Below are positions 15,149-22,770 of a stretch of 51,292 nucleotides of DNA, one piece after another. The notes beneath the pieces are model-generated. The model searched no databases, was not told the origin of the DNA, and saw only the letters and a program-made list of their open reading frames with translations. This DNA comes from a virus. Where the stretch lies: positions 1-51,292 of the IMG/VR virus record IMGVR_UViG_3300017751_000027, one strand, 5' to 3'. Each line of letters opens with the position of its first letter. Position 1 is the first letter of the stretch. Made by a program: the position numbers and the translations under genes.

Positions 15149-16199
15149 TTTCAACTTCCTCAATCTCATCGGAGATCAACGCACCGTTAGCCATACTGTA
15201 TCGTTTACGAATAGCATCAGCTAAATCGGTTTTAGTCAACATCATCTTCCAGAAGTCACCGTTGACAGCAAACTCTTTCGCTCTCATAAGTTTATCTGAA
15301 AGTACCTCACCAGTACTTGGATTTACAGCCTCGTACCAGCCCACTTTAGGTTTATTGATATAACCTAACTTCTCACTAATATCAAGTAGTCCAGACCACT
15401 TACTTATGCCACCCTCAAAGGTAACTGTAATCGGGATCTTAGACTTCTCACGCACATGACGTGATTTCTCGATATTGATGACAAAGTGATAACCTGCAAT
15501 CTCGGTGCCTTCTTTCTCTTGTTGGCGACCAATGATCCAGATAGCATCTGAACTGTAGTAAGAACCAGTACCGCCAGACACGATGTCTTTAGGGAACATA
15601 CCGATCTCTTTGTACGTGTGGTTGACACATACTAACGGGATGTCTTTTAGGTTCAAGTGTGGCGTGACGATACGGAACAAAGACTTCAATTGCTTTGCAC
15701 GTGACATATCTGCCACTGACTTACCATCCAGTGCATCATCTACTTCTTTCTTCGAAGCAAGGTTACCGATAGAGTCGATAATGATAACGACTTTCTCACC
15801 CTTGTCAATTTGGTTCAATTGAGTTGTAATATCAAACTTGAGTTGCTCTACGTCAGTAATAGGCGTATGCAACACTCTGTCAAGATCAATACCAAAACTC
15901 TCAAAGTATGACTGTGGAGTACCAAACTCCGAGTCATAAAACAGTACGACAGCATCATCGTACTTTTTCTGATATGCGGCAGCCATCATCAGCGCAAAAG
16001 CTGACTTGAAGTGTTTCGATGGTCCAGCAAGCATCAGAAGCCCAGGAACAAGGCCACCATCAATGCGACCAGATAGTGCTACGTTTACCATAGGTACTGG
16101 TGTAGTAGCCATCTCTTTTTTGCCATAGACTTTAGAGTCCATAATTGGCGCAGTCTGCTTGATAGAACTGTTCTTCATTAGTTTTTCAATTAGCGACAT
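15132..16199 (-). CDS. uvsX: RecA-like recombinase UvsX
   Basis: 355 residues. The Walker A loop is GPSKHFKS (about 59-66), the form typical of T4 UvsX, followed by VVLFYDSEFGTPQSY and VVIIIDSIGNL (Walker B). It forms filaments on ssDNA with the help of UvsY and drives strand exchange and recombination-dependent replication. Sigma70-type promoter at 16232-16260. The YDSEFGTPQ codons are part of a perfect 30-bp repeat shared with the dUTPase gene. Confidence 0.96.
   Translation of the reverse strand: MSLIEKLMKNSSIKQTAPIMDSKVYGKKEMATTPVPMVNVALSGRIDGGLVPGLLMLAGPSKHFKSAFALMMAAAYQKKYDDAVVLFYDSEFGTPQSYFESFGIDLDRVLHTPITDVEQLKFDITTQLNQIDKGEKVVIIIDSIGNLASKKEVDDALDGKSVADMSRAKQLKSLFRIVTPHLNLKDIPLVCVNHTYKEIGMFPKDIVSGGTGSYYSSDAIWIIGRQQEKEGTEIAGYHFVINIEKSRHVREKSKIPITVTFEGGISKWSGLLDISEKLGYINKPKVGWYEAVNPSTGEVLSDKLMRAKEFAVNGDFWKMMLTKTDLADAIRKRYSMANGALISDEIEEVESETEA
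15911..15940. repeat. 30-bp perfect repeat, copy 1 (inside uvsX)
   Basis: These 30 bases are identical, in the same orientation, to 22603-22632. In uvsX they encode YDSEFGTPQ, a conserved part of the protein just after the Walker A region, so this copy is probably the source. The bases on both sides differ. Confidence 0.95.
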
Positions 16200-16231
16200 A
16201 ATATCTCCTATATTGTGTATTCAATTTATTC

Positions 16232-16260
16232 ATAGTAACAGGAAAGGGCTTGCTTGTCAA
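16232..16260 (-). promoter_or_regulatory. Early/middle promoter of uvsX (TTGACA-17-TACTAT)
   Basis: The -35 TTGACA is at 16255-16260 and the -10 TACTAT at 16232-16237, spacer 17, in the short gap before the uvsX ATG at 16199. Confidence 0.8.
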
Positions 16261-16261
16261 G

Positions 16262-16525
16262 TCAACTATTATAGATTTCGAACAGCTTGGCTTCGAATTC
16301 TTCGATCTTCGCTGTTCTGTTTGGCCAGAGAATGTACTCTTTCTCTGGGTTCTTTTTCAGATTAGCCAGCAACGGTGCAATAGCATTGTACAACTTGTCT
16401 AATGTTTCTTGCGTTGCTTCTGCCGTGCTTGATGCGGCGGCTACCTTTTCTTCGACAGCCTTGACTGCCTGTAATTCGTCTTCGTCTACGGCTGTAAAGC
16501 CGAAATCAAATATATCATCGCTCAT
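16262..16525 (-). CDS. Conserved T4-like phage protein between gp43 and uvsX (87 aa)
   Basis: The ATG at 16525 overlaps the gp43 stop (ATGA). The protein starts MSDDIFDFGFTAVDEDELQA, has an Ala-rich helix, then LYNAIAPLLANLKKNPEKEY and YILWPNR. This pattern is strongly conserved at the same place in marine T4-like phages. The role is unknown; the constant place next to polymerase and recombinase suggests a replication or recombination accessory. Confidence 0.8.
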   Translation of the reverse strand: MSDDIFDFGFTAVDEDELQAVKAVEEKVAAASSTAEATQETLDKLYNAIAPLLANLKKNPEKEYILWPNRTAKIEEFEAKLFEIYNS

Positions 16526-19035
16526 GAGAAAAAATCCTCCAATGTGTTAGTCTCTTCTAAGTTCCAGTTGATAGCATCACTGACCAGCTTTAGTGGCTCT
16601 TTGAATGTCTTATCGAACTGAGTTTGATAATCTATGTATGTGTCTAGATCGAACTCTTTAGGCAAGAACTGAGGAAACGAGATGACGTTCTCTCTCAGTG
16701 GATTAGGGGTTTTGAGATAGCAGAACTTTACTTTGCTACCATCTTTGATACCCTCCATTACTCTATCAAGTCCAGTCTCTTTCATTTTGTGGTTGAACAT
16801 AATCGCACCACGCACATGTATAGGTGTGCCTTTCTTGTACATAGTGGTCGTATCTCTCCACTTTGTTAGATCGGATACGCCACGTGGAAACGAGACGCTT
16901 TCGGCAGGTAGGCTAGTAAACTCTTCATAGAAGTCAGACACGAACTTCTGTAACTCACTCTCACTACCACTCAAAATAATCTGGTACGCTTGCTTGAACT
17001 TATCACGCACTACTTGAGGTGTCGATGACTTGACTGCCTCAATGCCCATGATCTTTAGTTTAGGCACTGCGTACTGCACACCTTCATTATTATGTACGTT
17101 CAGAATGTACCGCTTCTTAGCAGTCCAAACACCACGATCAGCAATAGCTTCACGTGCCATCTCCATACGATTTTCGTATGCATTCATTCGGTCAAACAAC
17201 ACAGCATAAGAACGCTCTAGAACTGGCTCAAACTTTTCTTGGCAGGCTTTGTCAATAAACTTCACTGGATCAGAAGGGTTTACCATCTTGACCAGTGGTG
17301 CCATGTCAACATAAAGAGAGTCAGTATCGATAGCAATTACATAATCTTCTTCATCGGTCTTGAGTAGTTTGTTCATGTATTTGTTCATGGCTTTCTCAGC
17401 CCATCGAACAGATAGTTGACCAGATAATGTAATGCCTTCAGCAATGGACATTTCGAAGTAACGGAAGTATTGATTGCCGAGTGCGCCATAAAGCGAGTTG
17501 AGCAAAATCTTGACCGCTTGCTGTGTGTTGTTTAGTCTATTTATCTCTCGCTTCAAGTCGTGGGAGCCATCAGACTGAGATTCTTGCTGTAACTCAAGCA
17601 TCTTGTTCTTAGTCTCACGGCGTTCATTGTACAGATCAATAATGATCTCAGGCATGAAACCACGTTTGTCTTTACGATATGTAGATCCATTTGCGGCGAT
17701 AGCGACACCGTGATTCAACTGTGCATCGGATACAGGAGTATCATTTGCGAGATAAGTATCAACACCCATGGGATACATATCAGCCGGGGTGCGTATCAAC
17801 GTCTCGGGCGACATGTTGTACTGTACAATTAGGTTAGGGTACAGACTGTTCAAGTCAAACGAGGTAATCCATTCACTCATGCCAACACGTGGGTCTTTCA
17901 CATAACCACCAGGATATGGATTCTTGTGCTTATCTTTGTTTGGTGGTACAGCAATCTTACGTTCAGACAAGTAGCGATAGATGATAGAATCCCATATGCC
18001 CGTAGTACCGAACACATCTGGGTAATTCACACCACCTTTGTATGCGATTACGAGAGCCAAGTCCATAAGACCAGTCTCTTTGTCAATGCGGTCAACTAGA
18101 TCAACGTCTCGTATGTTATAGTCGATGAACTTCTGGTGATTCTCTTTGTATAGATTGTGTAGAGTACCGAACTCTTCATAAGATATCTTCTTCTCACCGA
18201 GAACTGTATGAGCAATATGGTTGAGTGCATAACTCTCTTGATTACCATACGTGTAGCCAAACTTCTGAAACAGATCATAGTAGTCAACTTGGGCAATGCC
18301 GTAAAGTTCATATGCATCCATCGACTTACCCTTGATGCCGATCTGACGGTGCTTGTATATCTTCCAAGGAGAGTATAGTTTGGTAGTCTCTTCGCCACAT
18401 ACTTTGAGTGTACGATTGATCATGTACGGGATATCGAACAAGCGAATGTTCCAACCAGTGATGATGTCAGGCGTGTTATTCTGCCAGAAGACCAGAAACT
18501 TTTCGATCAGGTCTTTCTCATTGTCACAGTGACGATACTGTATCAACTCAATACTATCTAGTTCGCTCTTGGTAGAGTCATAATGACCTAGACCCCATAC
18601 ATGATAGACTTTGCTTTTGCTGTCTTTGTATGCGATAGAGATGATAGGATGATCAGCTTGCTCTGGGTGAGGAAAGCCATCGTCTGATGCAACCTCGATA
18701 TCGATATTACCAACACAGATATGTCGCAACTTATAATCGATCTCACCAGGGAACGCCTTCTCAATGAACTGTGCCACGAAGTTGTTGTTGCCGTGAACTT
18801 TGAAGTTGTCTACGTCTGCGTAACTCTTAGAGAATTCTTGCGCTTCAGACATACTATCGAACTGCATAGGTTCAACCGCACTACCGTCTAGTGCTTTCCA
18901 CTCAGACGATTTGTTAGATGGGACGAATAGTGTTGGCTTGAATGGCACTCTCTTGTGAATGCGTTGACCGTCGGCTGTGTAGCCACGGAATAGCATCTTG
19001 TTGCCATATCTATGTACGGAAGTGTAAAAACTCAT
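16522..19035 (-). CDS. gp43: Family B DNA polymerase, T4 gp43 type
   Basis: 837 residues (T4: 898). Exonuclease motif NIDIEVASD at 110-118; polymerase motif A DLNSLYP at 394-400, motif B KILLNSLYG at 509-517, motif C AIDTDSLYV at 568-576. All catalytic acids are present, so it should polymerise and proofread. It works with clamp 45 and loader 44/62, all in this window. Sigma70-type promoter at 19105-19133. Confidence 0.97.
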   Translation of the reverse strand: MSFYTSVHRYGNKMLFRGYTADGQRIHKRVPFKPTLFVPSNKSSEWKALDGSAVEPMQFDSMSEAQEFSKSYADVDNFKVHGNNNFVAQFIEKAFPGEIDYKLRHICVGNIDIEVASDDGFPHPEQADHPIISIAYKDSKSKVYHVWGLGHYDSTKSELDSIELIQYRHCDNEKDLIEKFLVFWQNNTPDIITGWNIRLFDIPYMINRTLKVCGEETTKLYSPWKIYKHRQIGIKGKSMDAYELYGIAQVDYYDLFQKFGYTYGNQESYALNHIAHTVLGEKKISYEEFGTLHNLYKENHQKFIDYNIRDVDLVDRIDKETGLMDLALVIAYKGGVNYPDVFGTTGIWDSIIYRYLSERKIAVPPNKDKHKNPYPGGYVKDPRVGMSEWITSFDLNSLYPNLIVQYNMSPETLIRTPADMYPMGVDTYLANDTPVSDAQLNHGVAIAANGSTYRKDKRGFMPEIIIDLYNERRETKNKMLELQQESQSDGSHDLKREINRLNNTQQAVKILLNSLYGALGNQYFRYFEMSIAEGITLSGQLSVRWAEKAMNKYMNKLLKTDEEDYVIAIDTDSLYVDMAPLVKMVNPSDPVKFIDKACQEKFEPVLERSYAVLFDRMNAYENRMEMAREAIADRGVWTAKKRYILNVHNNEGVQYAVPKLKIMGIEAVKSSTPQVVRDKFKQAYQIILSGSESELQKFVSDFYEEFTSLPAESVSFPRGVSDLTKWRDTTTMYKKGTPIHVRGAIMFNHKMKETGLDRVMEGIKDGSKVKFCYLKTPNPLRENVISFPQFLPKEFDLDTYIDYQTQFDKTFKEPLKLVSDAINWNLEETNTLEDFFS

Positions 19036-19104
19036 AAGACCTCAATCTGTTTCATATAATTTACAATGTATCGGATATGATACATTTTGTCGAATATAAC
19101 GTGT

Positions 19105-19133
19105 ATTCTATCACATCCGATATCACTTGTCAA
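19105..19133 (-). promoter_or_regulatory. Promoter of gp43 (TTGACA-17-TAGAAT)
   Basis: The -35 TTGACA is at 19128-19133 and the -10 TAGAAT at 19105-19110, spacer 17, with an extended TGn just before the -10. It overlaps the 3' end of the gene at 19123. Confidence 0.8.
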
Positions 19134-19335
19134 TGCTAGTGTACTGACCGAACACGCTAGGAGCAAGTCTCTGTGCTTCTTCCATGTAGTATTCACCGGG
19201 GTAATGCTTCAAGCATCGGTACGCTTCTTTACGTATAGCACTTGGTACTCTAGGAGTTTTCTTAGGATCCATAAGGTCTACCAAAAACAATCTAGTGTTA
19301 TCGATAGCCCATTTTCGTTCATTAGGCATCGTCAT
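19123..19335 (-). CDS. BPSL0761-like small protein (70 aa)
   Basis: The start overlaps the ligase stop (TAATG) after GAGGGAAG. The sequence MTMPNERKWAIDNTRLFLVD, then RVPSAIRKEAYRCLKHYPGE, follows the pattern of bacterial BPSL0761-family proteins (MTMPxER, TRxFL, VPxxIRxEAxxLLRHYP). That family is found in proteobacterial genomes and has no known function. I infer acquisition from a host. The C-terminal codons overlap the gp43 promoter. Confidence 0.7.
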   Translation of the reverse strand: MTMPNERKWAIDNTRLFLVDLMDPKKTPRVPSAIRKEAYRCLKHYPGEYYMEEAQRLAPSVFGQYTSIDK

Positions 19336-20465
19336 TAGTCTTCCCTCTGTCCAAAACCATAATCAATAACTACAGGAAATCTTGGCACACCATCAGGTGT
19401 GAGACCAAAGTATCTCAGTGTAGCCCATGTTGGCGTATCACCAACTTCCCACAACTCTTTCAGAACTTCTTGCTTGCCTCTAACTCCAGCACCACAGGTC
19501 TCACCACTTGGCAAAGTAAGAGCGAAGTGTTTCACATGACCTGCCCAGTTGCCTTGACCTTCTAGCATAGACACCACTGTAAACTCTTCAGTGATGAACT
19601 CTTTACGCTTGAGTAAGCCATTTGATCTCTTGTTCTCATAAGGAGTATCTTTACGTACCATCTGACCCTCATAGCCATCTGTCATATATTTAGAATACAA
19701 CTCATCAAGTTCTTCTTGATTGACACACAGTTCTGTAGGCACTTTCTTGAGGAACAGACACTTATCGTTGACTAGACTGTCGATCATGGTGCTACGTAAC
19801 GAGAACGACAATTCAGGTGATAGTGAATCTTGTGCATCATAGATGTGATATTGCACCAACTCTTTCGCTTCTTTCATGTCTGCTTCTGTAGACTTTAGCT
19901 TTCTAACTAGTGAGGTGATCTTGTTGAAATCATCTTTGAGTTCGTGGTTGTACAACTCACCATCTAATGTTAGTGTGGGGTTTGCTATTAGTATTGGCTT
20001 GACTGCATTCCAGATATGTGGACAACTTGTGATTGGTTTACCCGCTCTTGTCCATAGTCCAGTAGAGTTAGCGACACATCTAATACCGTCTAGCTTAGGC
20101 TGACTAAAGCCAGAGTCAAGTTGAACTCTTTGCTTAGTGTAGTCACCCGCAAGCATAGGCTTGAACTTCTCGTATGTATCGATTAGTTTGATATCAGCGA
20201 AGTACTCTTTCTCGCTCTTCTTATCCCAACTTGCTTGGGCTTCAGCGATAGCTTGAGTGATATTGGTCGTTGCGTTTACCTTACCAACGTTTTTTGGTAA
20301 GCATAGTTTCCATCCAGAGGTCACTAGTTGACCGTCTTGAATACCCGCAATCGATCTTGTGCCTGCAGTGGATTCATCATCATAACCATACTCAATGGTC
20401 AGTACCCTCACTTTGCCTTTAGTGTCACGCTTATACAGCGTGGGTAATGCTGTTACGTTTTTCAT
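19335..20465 (-). CDS. ATP-dependent DNA ligase
   Basis: Motif I is QPKLDGIR (near residue 129, the adenylated Lys), motif III LDGELYN near 167, motif IV EGQMVRKD near 268 and motif V GLLKRKEF near 285, followed by a C-terminal OB-like region. It seals nicks during lagging-strand synthesis and repair. At 376 residues it is shorter than T4 gp30 (487) and its N-terminal 100 residues are not a standard ligase domain. The start ATG follows a sigma70-type promoter (20491-20520). Confidence 0.9.
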   Translation of the reverse strand: MKNVTALPTLYKRDTKGKVRVLTIEYGYDDESTAGTRSIAGIQDGQLVTSGWKLCLPKNVGKVNATTNITQAIAEAQASWDKKSEKEYFADIKLIDTYEKFKPMLAGDYTKQRVQLDSGFSQPKLDGIRCVANSTGLWTRAGKPITSCPHIWNAVKPILIANPTLTLDGELYNHELKDDFNKITSLVRKLKSTEADMKEAKELVQYHIYDAQDSLSPELSFSLRSTMIDSLVNDKCLFLKKVPTELCVNQEELDELYSKYMTDGYEGQMVRKDTPYENKRSNGLLKRKEFITEEFTVVSMLEGQGNWAGHVKHFALTLPSGETCGAGVRGKQEVLKELWEVGDTPTWATLRYFGLTPDGVPRFPVVIDYGFGQRED

Positions 20466-20490
20466 ATTATATTCTCCGTGTTAGACGTGT

Positions 20491-20520
20491 ATTATAACAC
20501 GAATGTCAAGCGGATGTCAA
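20491..20520 (-). promoter_or_regulatory. Promoter of the DNA ligase gene (TTGACA-18-TATAAT)
   Basis: The -35 TTGACA is at 20515-20520 and the consensus -10 TATAAT at 20491-20496, spacer 18. A second TTGACA lies within the spacer, too close to the -10 to be used with it. Confidence 0.75.
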
Positions 20521-20533
20521 CAACTAATTTGAA

Positions 20534-20564
20534 GAAAAAAGAATAGCAGAATGACTGCTATTCC
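20534..20564 (-). terminator. Rho-independent terminator after the small membrane genes
   Basis: On the minus strand GAATAGCAG, loop TCATT, CTGCTATTC (9 perfect pairs) is followed by TTTTTTCTTC. Confidence 0.85.
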
Positions 20565-20589
20565 TAGATGTGTTCCTGTTACTTTCAAG

Positions 20590-20700
20590 CTATTGCCAGA
20601 TACCCATCGTCAGTAAGGGTATACCAACGATAATAAAAACGATAACAAGAAATGCAGGAAAGAGCCCCTTTGTGGTGCAGTAGTTTTGATGTTCATTCAT
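20590..20700 (-). CDS. Tiny single-pass membrane protein (36 aa)
   Basis: The ATG at 20700 comes 3 bases after the stop of the 55-aa gene; the frame ends at TAG 20590. After a polar MNEHQNYCTTKG there is one hydrophobic helix (LFPAFLVIVFIIVGIPLL). AAAGG lies about 12 bases upstream, rather far. It sits between two strong terminators with a second small membrane gene, so they form a separate unit. A lysis role (holin-like) is possible but not shown. Confidence 0.6.
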   Translation of the reverse strand: MNEHQNYCTTKGLFPAFLVIVFIIVGIPLLTMGIWQ

Positions 20701-20703
20701 CTA

Positions 20704-20871
20704 TTACCAACCTTTCATTGCTCGGTTGTCAAAGTGATATTGCTTGCATTCTTTCATAGTCTCAGAGACTCCTTCTTGAAGTTCTTTTTTACAGAGCGCA
20801 TTCAACTTAGCGTTACCACTTGTTGCGCTGATTGTACCCACGACTACTATAACCCAAAATACTATGCTCAT
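20704..20871 (-). CDS. Small secreted or membrane protein (55 aa)
   Basis: The ATG at 20871 has GGAG with a 7-base gap. The N-terminus MSIVFWVIVVVGTISATSG reads as a membrane anchor or signal sequence, followed by a charged part with two Cys (LCKKELQE, MKECKQYHF) that could form a disulphide in the periplasm. The frame ends at TAA 20704. It is coupled with the 36-aa gene. A spanin- or lysis-related role is one option; no family is recognised. Confidence 0.65.
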   Translation of the reverse strand: MSIVFWVIVVVGTISATSGNAKLNALCKKELQEGVSETMKECKQYHFDNRAMKGW

Positions 20872-20891
20872 ACTTTACTCCTTTTTTAAAT

Positions 20892-20926
20892 AAAAAAATG
20901 CGAAAGCCTATTGACCTTCGCATTTT
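20892..20926 (-). terminator. Rho-independent terminator
   Basis: On the minus strand AAAATGCGAA pairs with TTCGCATTTT (10 pairs, 12-base loop) and runs into a stretch of seven T. It ends the transcript of the 77-aa gene at 20940. Confidence 0.85.
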
Positions 20927-20939
20927 ACCGACGTGTTGT

Positions 20940-21173
20940 TTATTTCTTTTCAGCTACGAAAGAATATAACTCCTTTGCTTTTTCCATCAACTCTTCCATT
21001 GAGTACATTTTATAGGCATCTTTGACTTGCGCCTCAATGTCTTTGCGGGCTTTTTCACCCTCTCCGATCATGTTCTCATAGAACTGGATGTTCATATGAT
21101 ACTGTTGATCCATGTATTCTTTTGCAAGTTGAAGCATTTCTGCTCTGATTTCAAACGGGTTTTTATTAGACAT
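20940..21173 (-). CDS. Conserved T4-like marine phage protein (77 aa)
   Basis: I start at ATG 21173 (MSNKNPFEIRAEMLQLAKEY), which has AGGAG with a 6-base gap; the longer frame lacks a ribosome site. The product is a long amphipathic helix region that ends AYKMYSMEELMEKAKELYSF. The NPFEIRAE-LQLAK start and MYSMEELM end recur across marine T4-like phages in my memory, without a known function. It may be a small structural or assembly protein. Confidence 0.75.
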   Translation of the reverse strand: MSNKNPFEIRAEMLQLAKEYMDQQYHMNIQFYENMIGEGEKARKDIEAQVKDAYKMYSMEELMEKAKELYSFVAEKK

Positions 21174-21208
21174 ACTTTTCTCCTGTGTTGTGTGTGTTGT
21201 CTTCATTC

Positions 21209-21331
21209 TTAGGATATGCTACTTAGACATGTAGCTATTACAAAGACACATAATCCACTCAATGCAACTTGTGCAACTGCATCGCAGAATGTGCCATCGC
21301 AACTCTTCAGAAAAGAGATTGCTCTATTCAT
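21209..21331 (-). CDS. Tiny membrane protein (40 aa)
   Basis: An ATG at 21331 has GAGG close by and AGGAG 13 bases upstream; the frame ends at TAA 21209. The product has a polar start with Cys (MNRAISFLKSCDGTFCDAV) and one hydrophobic helix (VALSGLCVFVIATCL). It lies between the Hsp20 gene and the conserved 77-aa gene. No family recognised; possibly another small envelope protein. Moderate support because the ribosome site spacing is not ideal. Confidence 0.5.
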   Translation of the reverse strand: MNRAISFLKSCDGTFCDAVAQVALSGLCVFVIATCLSSIS

Positions 21332-21366
21332 CGCCTCTTTTACTCCTATTGGTGCGTGGATGATAA

Positions 21367-21388
21367 GGGAGGGATTTGCACCCCTCCC
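21367..21388 (-). terminator. Possible terminator after the Hsp20 gene
   Basis: GGGAGGG and CCCTCCC form 7 perfect GC-rich pairs with an 8-base loop. On the minus strand only TTATC follows, so termination may be partial. Confidence 0.5.
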
Positions 21389-21395
21389 CAGGTTC

Positions 21396-21848
21396 TTATT
21401 TGTCTTCTGTTAGAAAGACTTCCTCTCCGGATCCAATATCGATCTTTCGAGGCTTTTTCTCTTCTGGAATTACGTTCTCTAGGTCAATCTTTAGGATACC
21501 ATTTACAAGGTCTGCCCCTCGTACTTCAACGGTATCTGCAAGGGTGAATGTGCGTGTAAAGTCACGTGCGGCGATGCCTTTGTGAAGATACTCTGCACTG
21601 TCATCTAGTTTCTTCGTACCAGATACTTTCAACTCTCCATCTTCAACAGTAATACTGATTTCGTCCTGAATGAATCCAGCGACGGCAATTTCGATCACGT
21701 AATGATCGTCCTCAGTCTTTACGATGTTGTAGGGAGGATAGTTACTTTGTTTTTGTTGAATGCCATTCAACATGTGCATACGATCAAAGATTCGGTCGAA
21801 ACCAACTAAGTCGTTGCGTAGGCTATTGTTTACTTGCGTAAATGTCAT
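21396..21848 (-). CDS. Small heat-shock protein, Hsp20 family
   Basis: 150 residues with an alpha-crystallin domain: PPYNIVKTEDDHYVIEIAV, VEDGELKVSG, a phage-typical DFTRTFTLADTVEV and the C-terminal GILKIDLENVIP with an I-x-I-like IDIGSG. Hsp20 proteins hold unfolding proteins in solution without ATP, and many marine T4-like phages carry one. An exact late promoter (21910) suggests use during virion assembly or host stress. The start ATG has AAAGGAGAAATG spacing. Confidence 0.92.
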   Translation of the reverse strand: MTFTQVNNSLRNDLVGFDRIFDRMHMLNGIQQKQSNYPPYNIVKTEDDHYVIEIAVAGFIQDEISITVEDGELKVSGTKKLDDSAEYLHKGIAARDFTRTFTLADTVEVRGADLVNGILKIDLENVIPEEKKPRKIDIGSGEEVFLTEDK

Positions 21849-21909
21849 ATCATTTCTCCTTTATAAAAGCAAGATTAATTATGTAAGCCCTCAAGGGCGC
21901 TTACGTCTT

Positions 21910-21917
21910 TATTTATA
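21910..21917 (-). promoter_or_regulatory. Late promoter (exact TATAAATA) of the Hsp20 gene
   Basis: Exact box on the minus strand, 61 bases before the ATG at 21848. A GTAAGC/GCTTAC stem lies between box and gene and would be in the 5' leader. Confidence 0.7.
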
Positions 21918-21982
21918 CATGAAGAATGGTAATGCTACAAAAAATCTTCATGTATTTTAGTAATGACTAGGATGTTACTGAG

Positions 21983-22648
21983 TTATACTCCAGTACTACC
22001 AAAGCCACCGCTTCTGTCAGTCTTCAAACCAGGCTCTTCGTCTACAACTTCAAACGTGACTTGTTCCATTGGAACTACCTCGCCTTGTGCAATACGATCA
22101 CCGTCTCTAATATGAAACGGCTCATGTGAGATGTTGTGAAGCATGACAAAAGTTTGGTTCACATAATCAGAATCTACAATGCCTTCGCAGTTAGCAACTA
22201 CGATACCATTCTTCAATGCAAGTCCTGATCTAGGGTGAATTCGTAAACTTTTGTTTGCGTCTAAGTCGAACACTAGTCCCGTAGGCACTAGAATGCGCTC
22301 ATCTGAGTATAGTGTCAATGCACCATATTCATCGACTGTACGTTTACCTTTTTTACTAACGTTACCGTATACAGTTACTTCGTCAAAGGCACGTAGACTT
22401 GCTTTTAGATCAAAGCAGGCAGCCCATTGGCTACCGTATTCAGGCAACCACGCATCTTCCCAAAGTTTGTACACTCGTAGTGTTGTGGGCCAAACATGGT
22501 CCCATGACACCTTTACGTTGGATGGAATTGAATACTCACTCGTAATAGGGTAATCCACTGTAAAGGATGTACTCACGCCGAGTGTGTCTGGAAAAAGGTC
22601 TAACTGTGGAGTACCAAACTCCGAGTCATAAAGTTGCTTATCTGTCAT
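21983..22648 (-). CDS. dut: dUTPase with unusual N-terminal extension
   Basis: The five dUTPase motifs are present: ACFDLKA (77-83), HPRSGLAL (138-145), GIVDSDY (156-162), DGDRIAQGEV (182-191) and RSGGFGSTG (212-220). It turns dUTP into dUMP, keeping uracil out of phage DNA and feeding dTMP synthesis. At 221 residues it is longer than usual (about 150); the first 70 residues are extra and begin MTDKQLYDSEFGTPQ, whose codons are identical over 30 bp to uvsX. The start overlaps the stop of a 36-aa gene (ATGA). Confidence 0.93.
   Translation of the reverse strand: MTDKQLYDSEFGTPQLDLFPDTLGVSTSFTVDYPITSEYSIPSNVKVSWDHVWPTTLRVYKLWEDAWLPEYGSQWAACFDLKASLRAFDEVTVYGNVSKKGKRTVDEYGALTLYSDERILVPTGLVFDLDANKSLRIHPRSGLALKNGIVVANCEGIVDSDYVNQTFVMLHNISHEPFHIRDGDRIAQGEVVPMEQVTFEVVDEEPGLKTDRSGGFGSTGV
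22603..22632. repeat. 30-bp perfect repeat, copy 2 (5' end of the dUTPase gene)
   Basis: Identical to 15911-15940 in uvsX, same orientation and same reading frame, so both proteins contain YDSEFGTPQ. Flanks differ. In dUTPases this segment is not part of any known motif. Confidence 0.95.
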
Positions 22649-22755
22649 TGTCTAAGGTCCTCATACATTTCACTATAAAGTCGATGTTTGCTCAAGTCGC
22701 CTTGAGGCTTTGGGTCGTTCAGAAGTTTCCACCAACGCTTGATGCGTTCTATCAT
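22645..22755 (-). CDS. Short basic protein between regA and dut (36 aa)
   Basis: The ATG at 22755 has AGGAG with an 8-base gap, and the TGA stop overlaps the dut ATG. The product MIERIKRWWKLLNDPKPQGD followed by LSKHRLYSEMYEDLRQ is basic at the start and may be an amphipathic helix. No family recognised. The ribosome site and the coupling support a real gene. Confidence 0.65.
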   Translation of the reverse strand: MIERIKRWWKLLNDPKPQGDLSKHRLYSEMYEDLRQ

Positions 22756-22770
22756 AACAAATTCTCCTGT

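Noticed and set aside
20491-20512. Second TTGACA only 7 bases from TATAAT before the ligase gene
   Set aside because: The spacer is far too short for sigma70. The TTGACA with an 18-base spacer is used instead.
21880-21905. GTAAGC/GCTTAC hairpin with inner GCCC/GGGC before the Hsp20 gene
   Set aside because: Not followed by a T-run on the minus strand and placed after the late box, so it is a leader structure at most, not a terminator. No sign of a known riboswitch or RNA thermometer.
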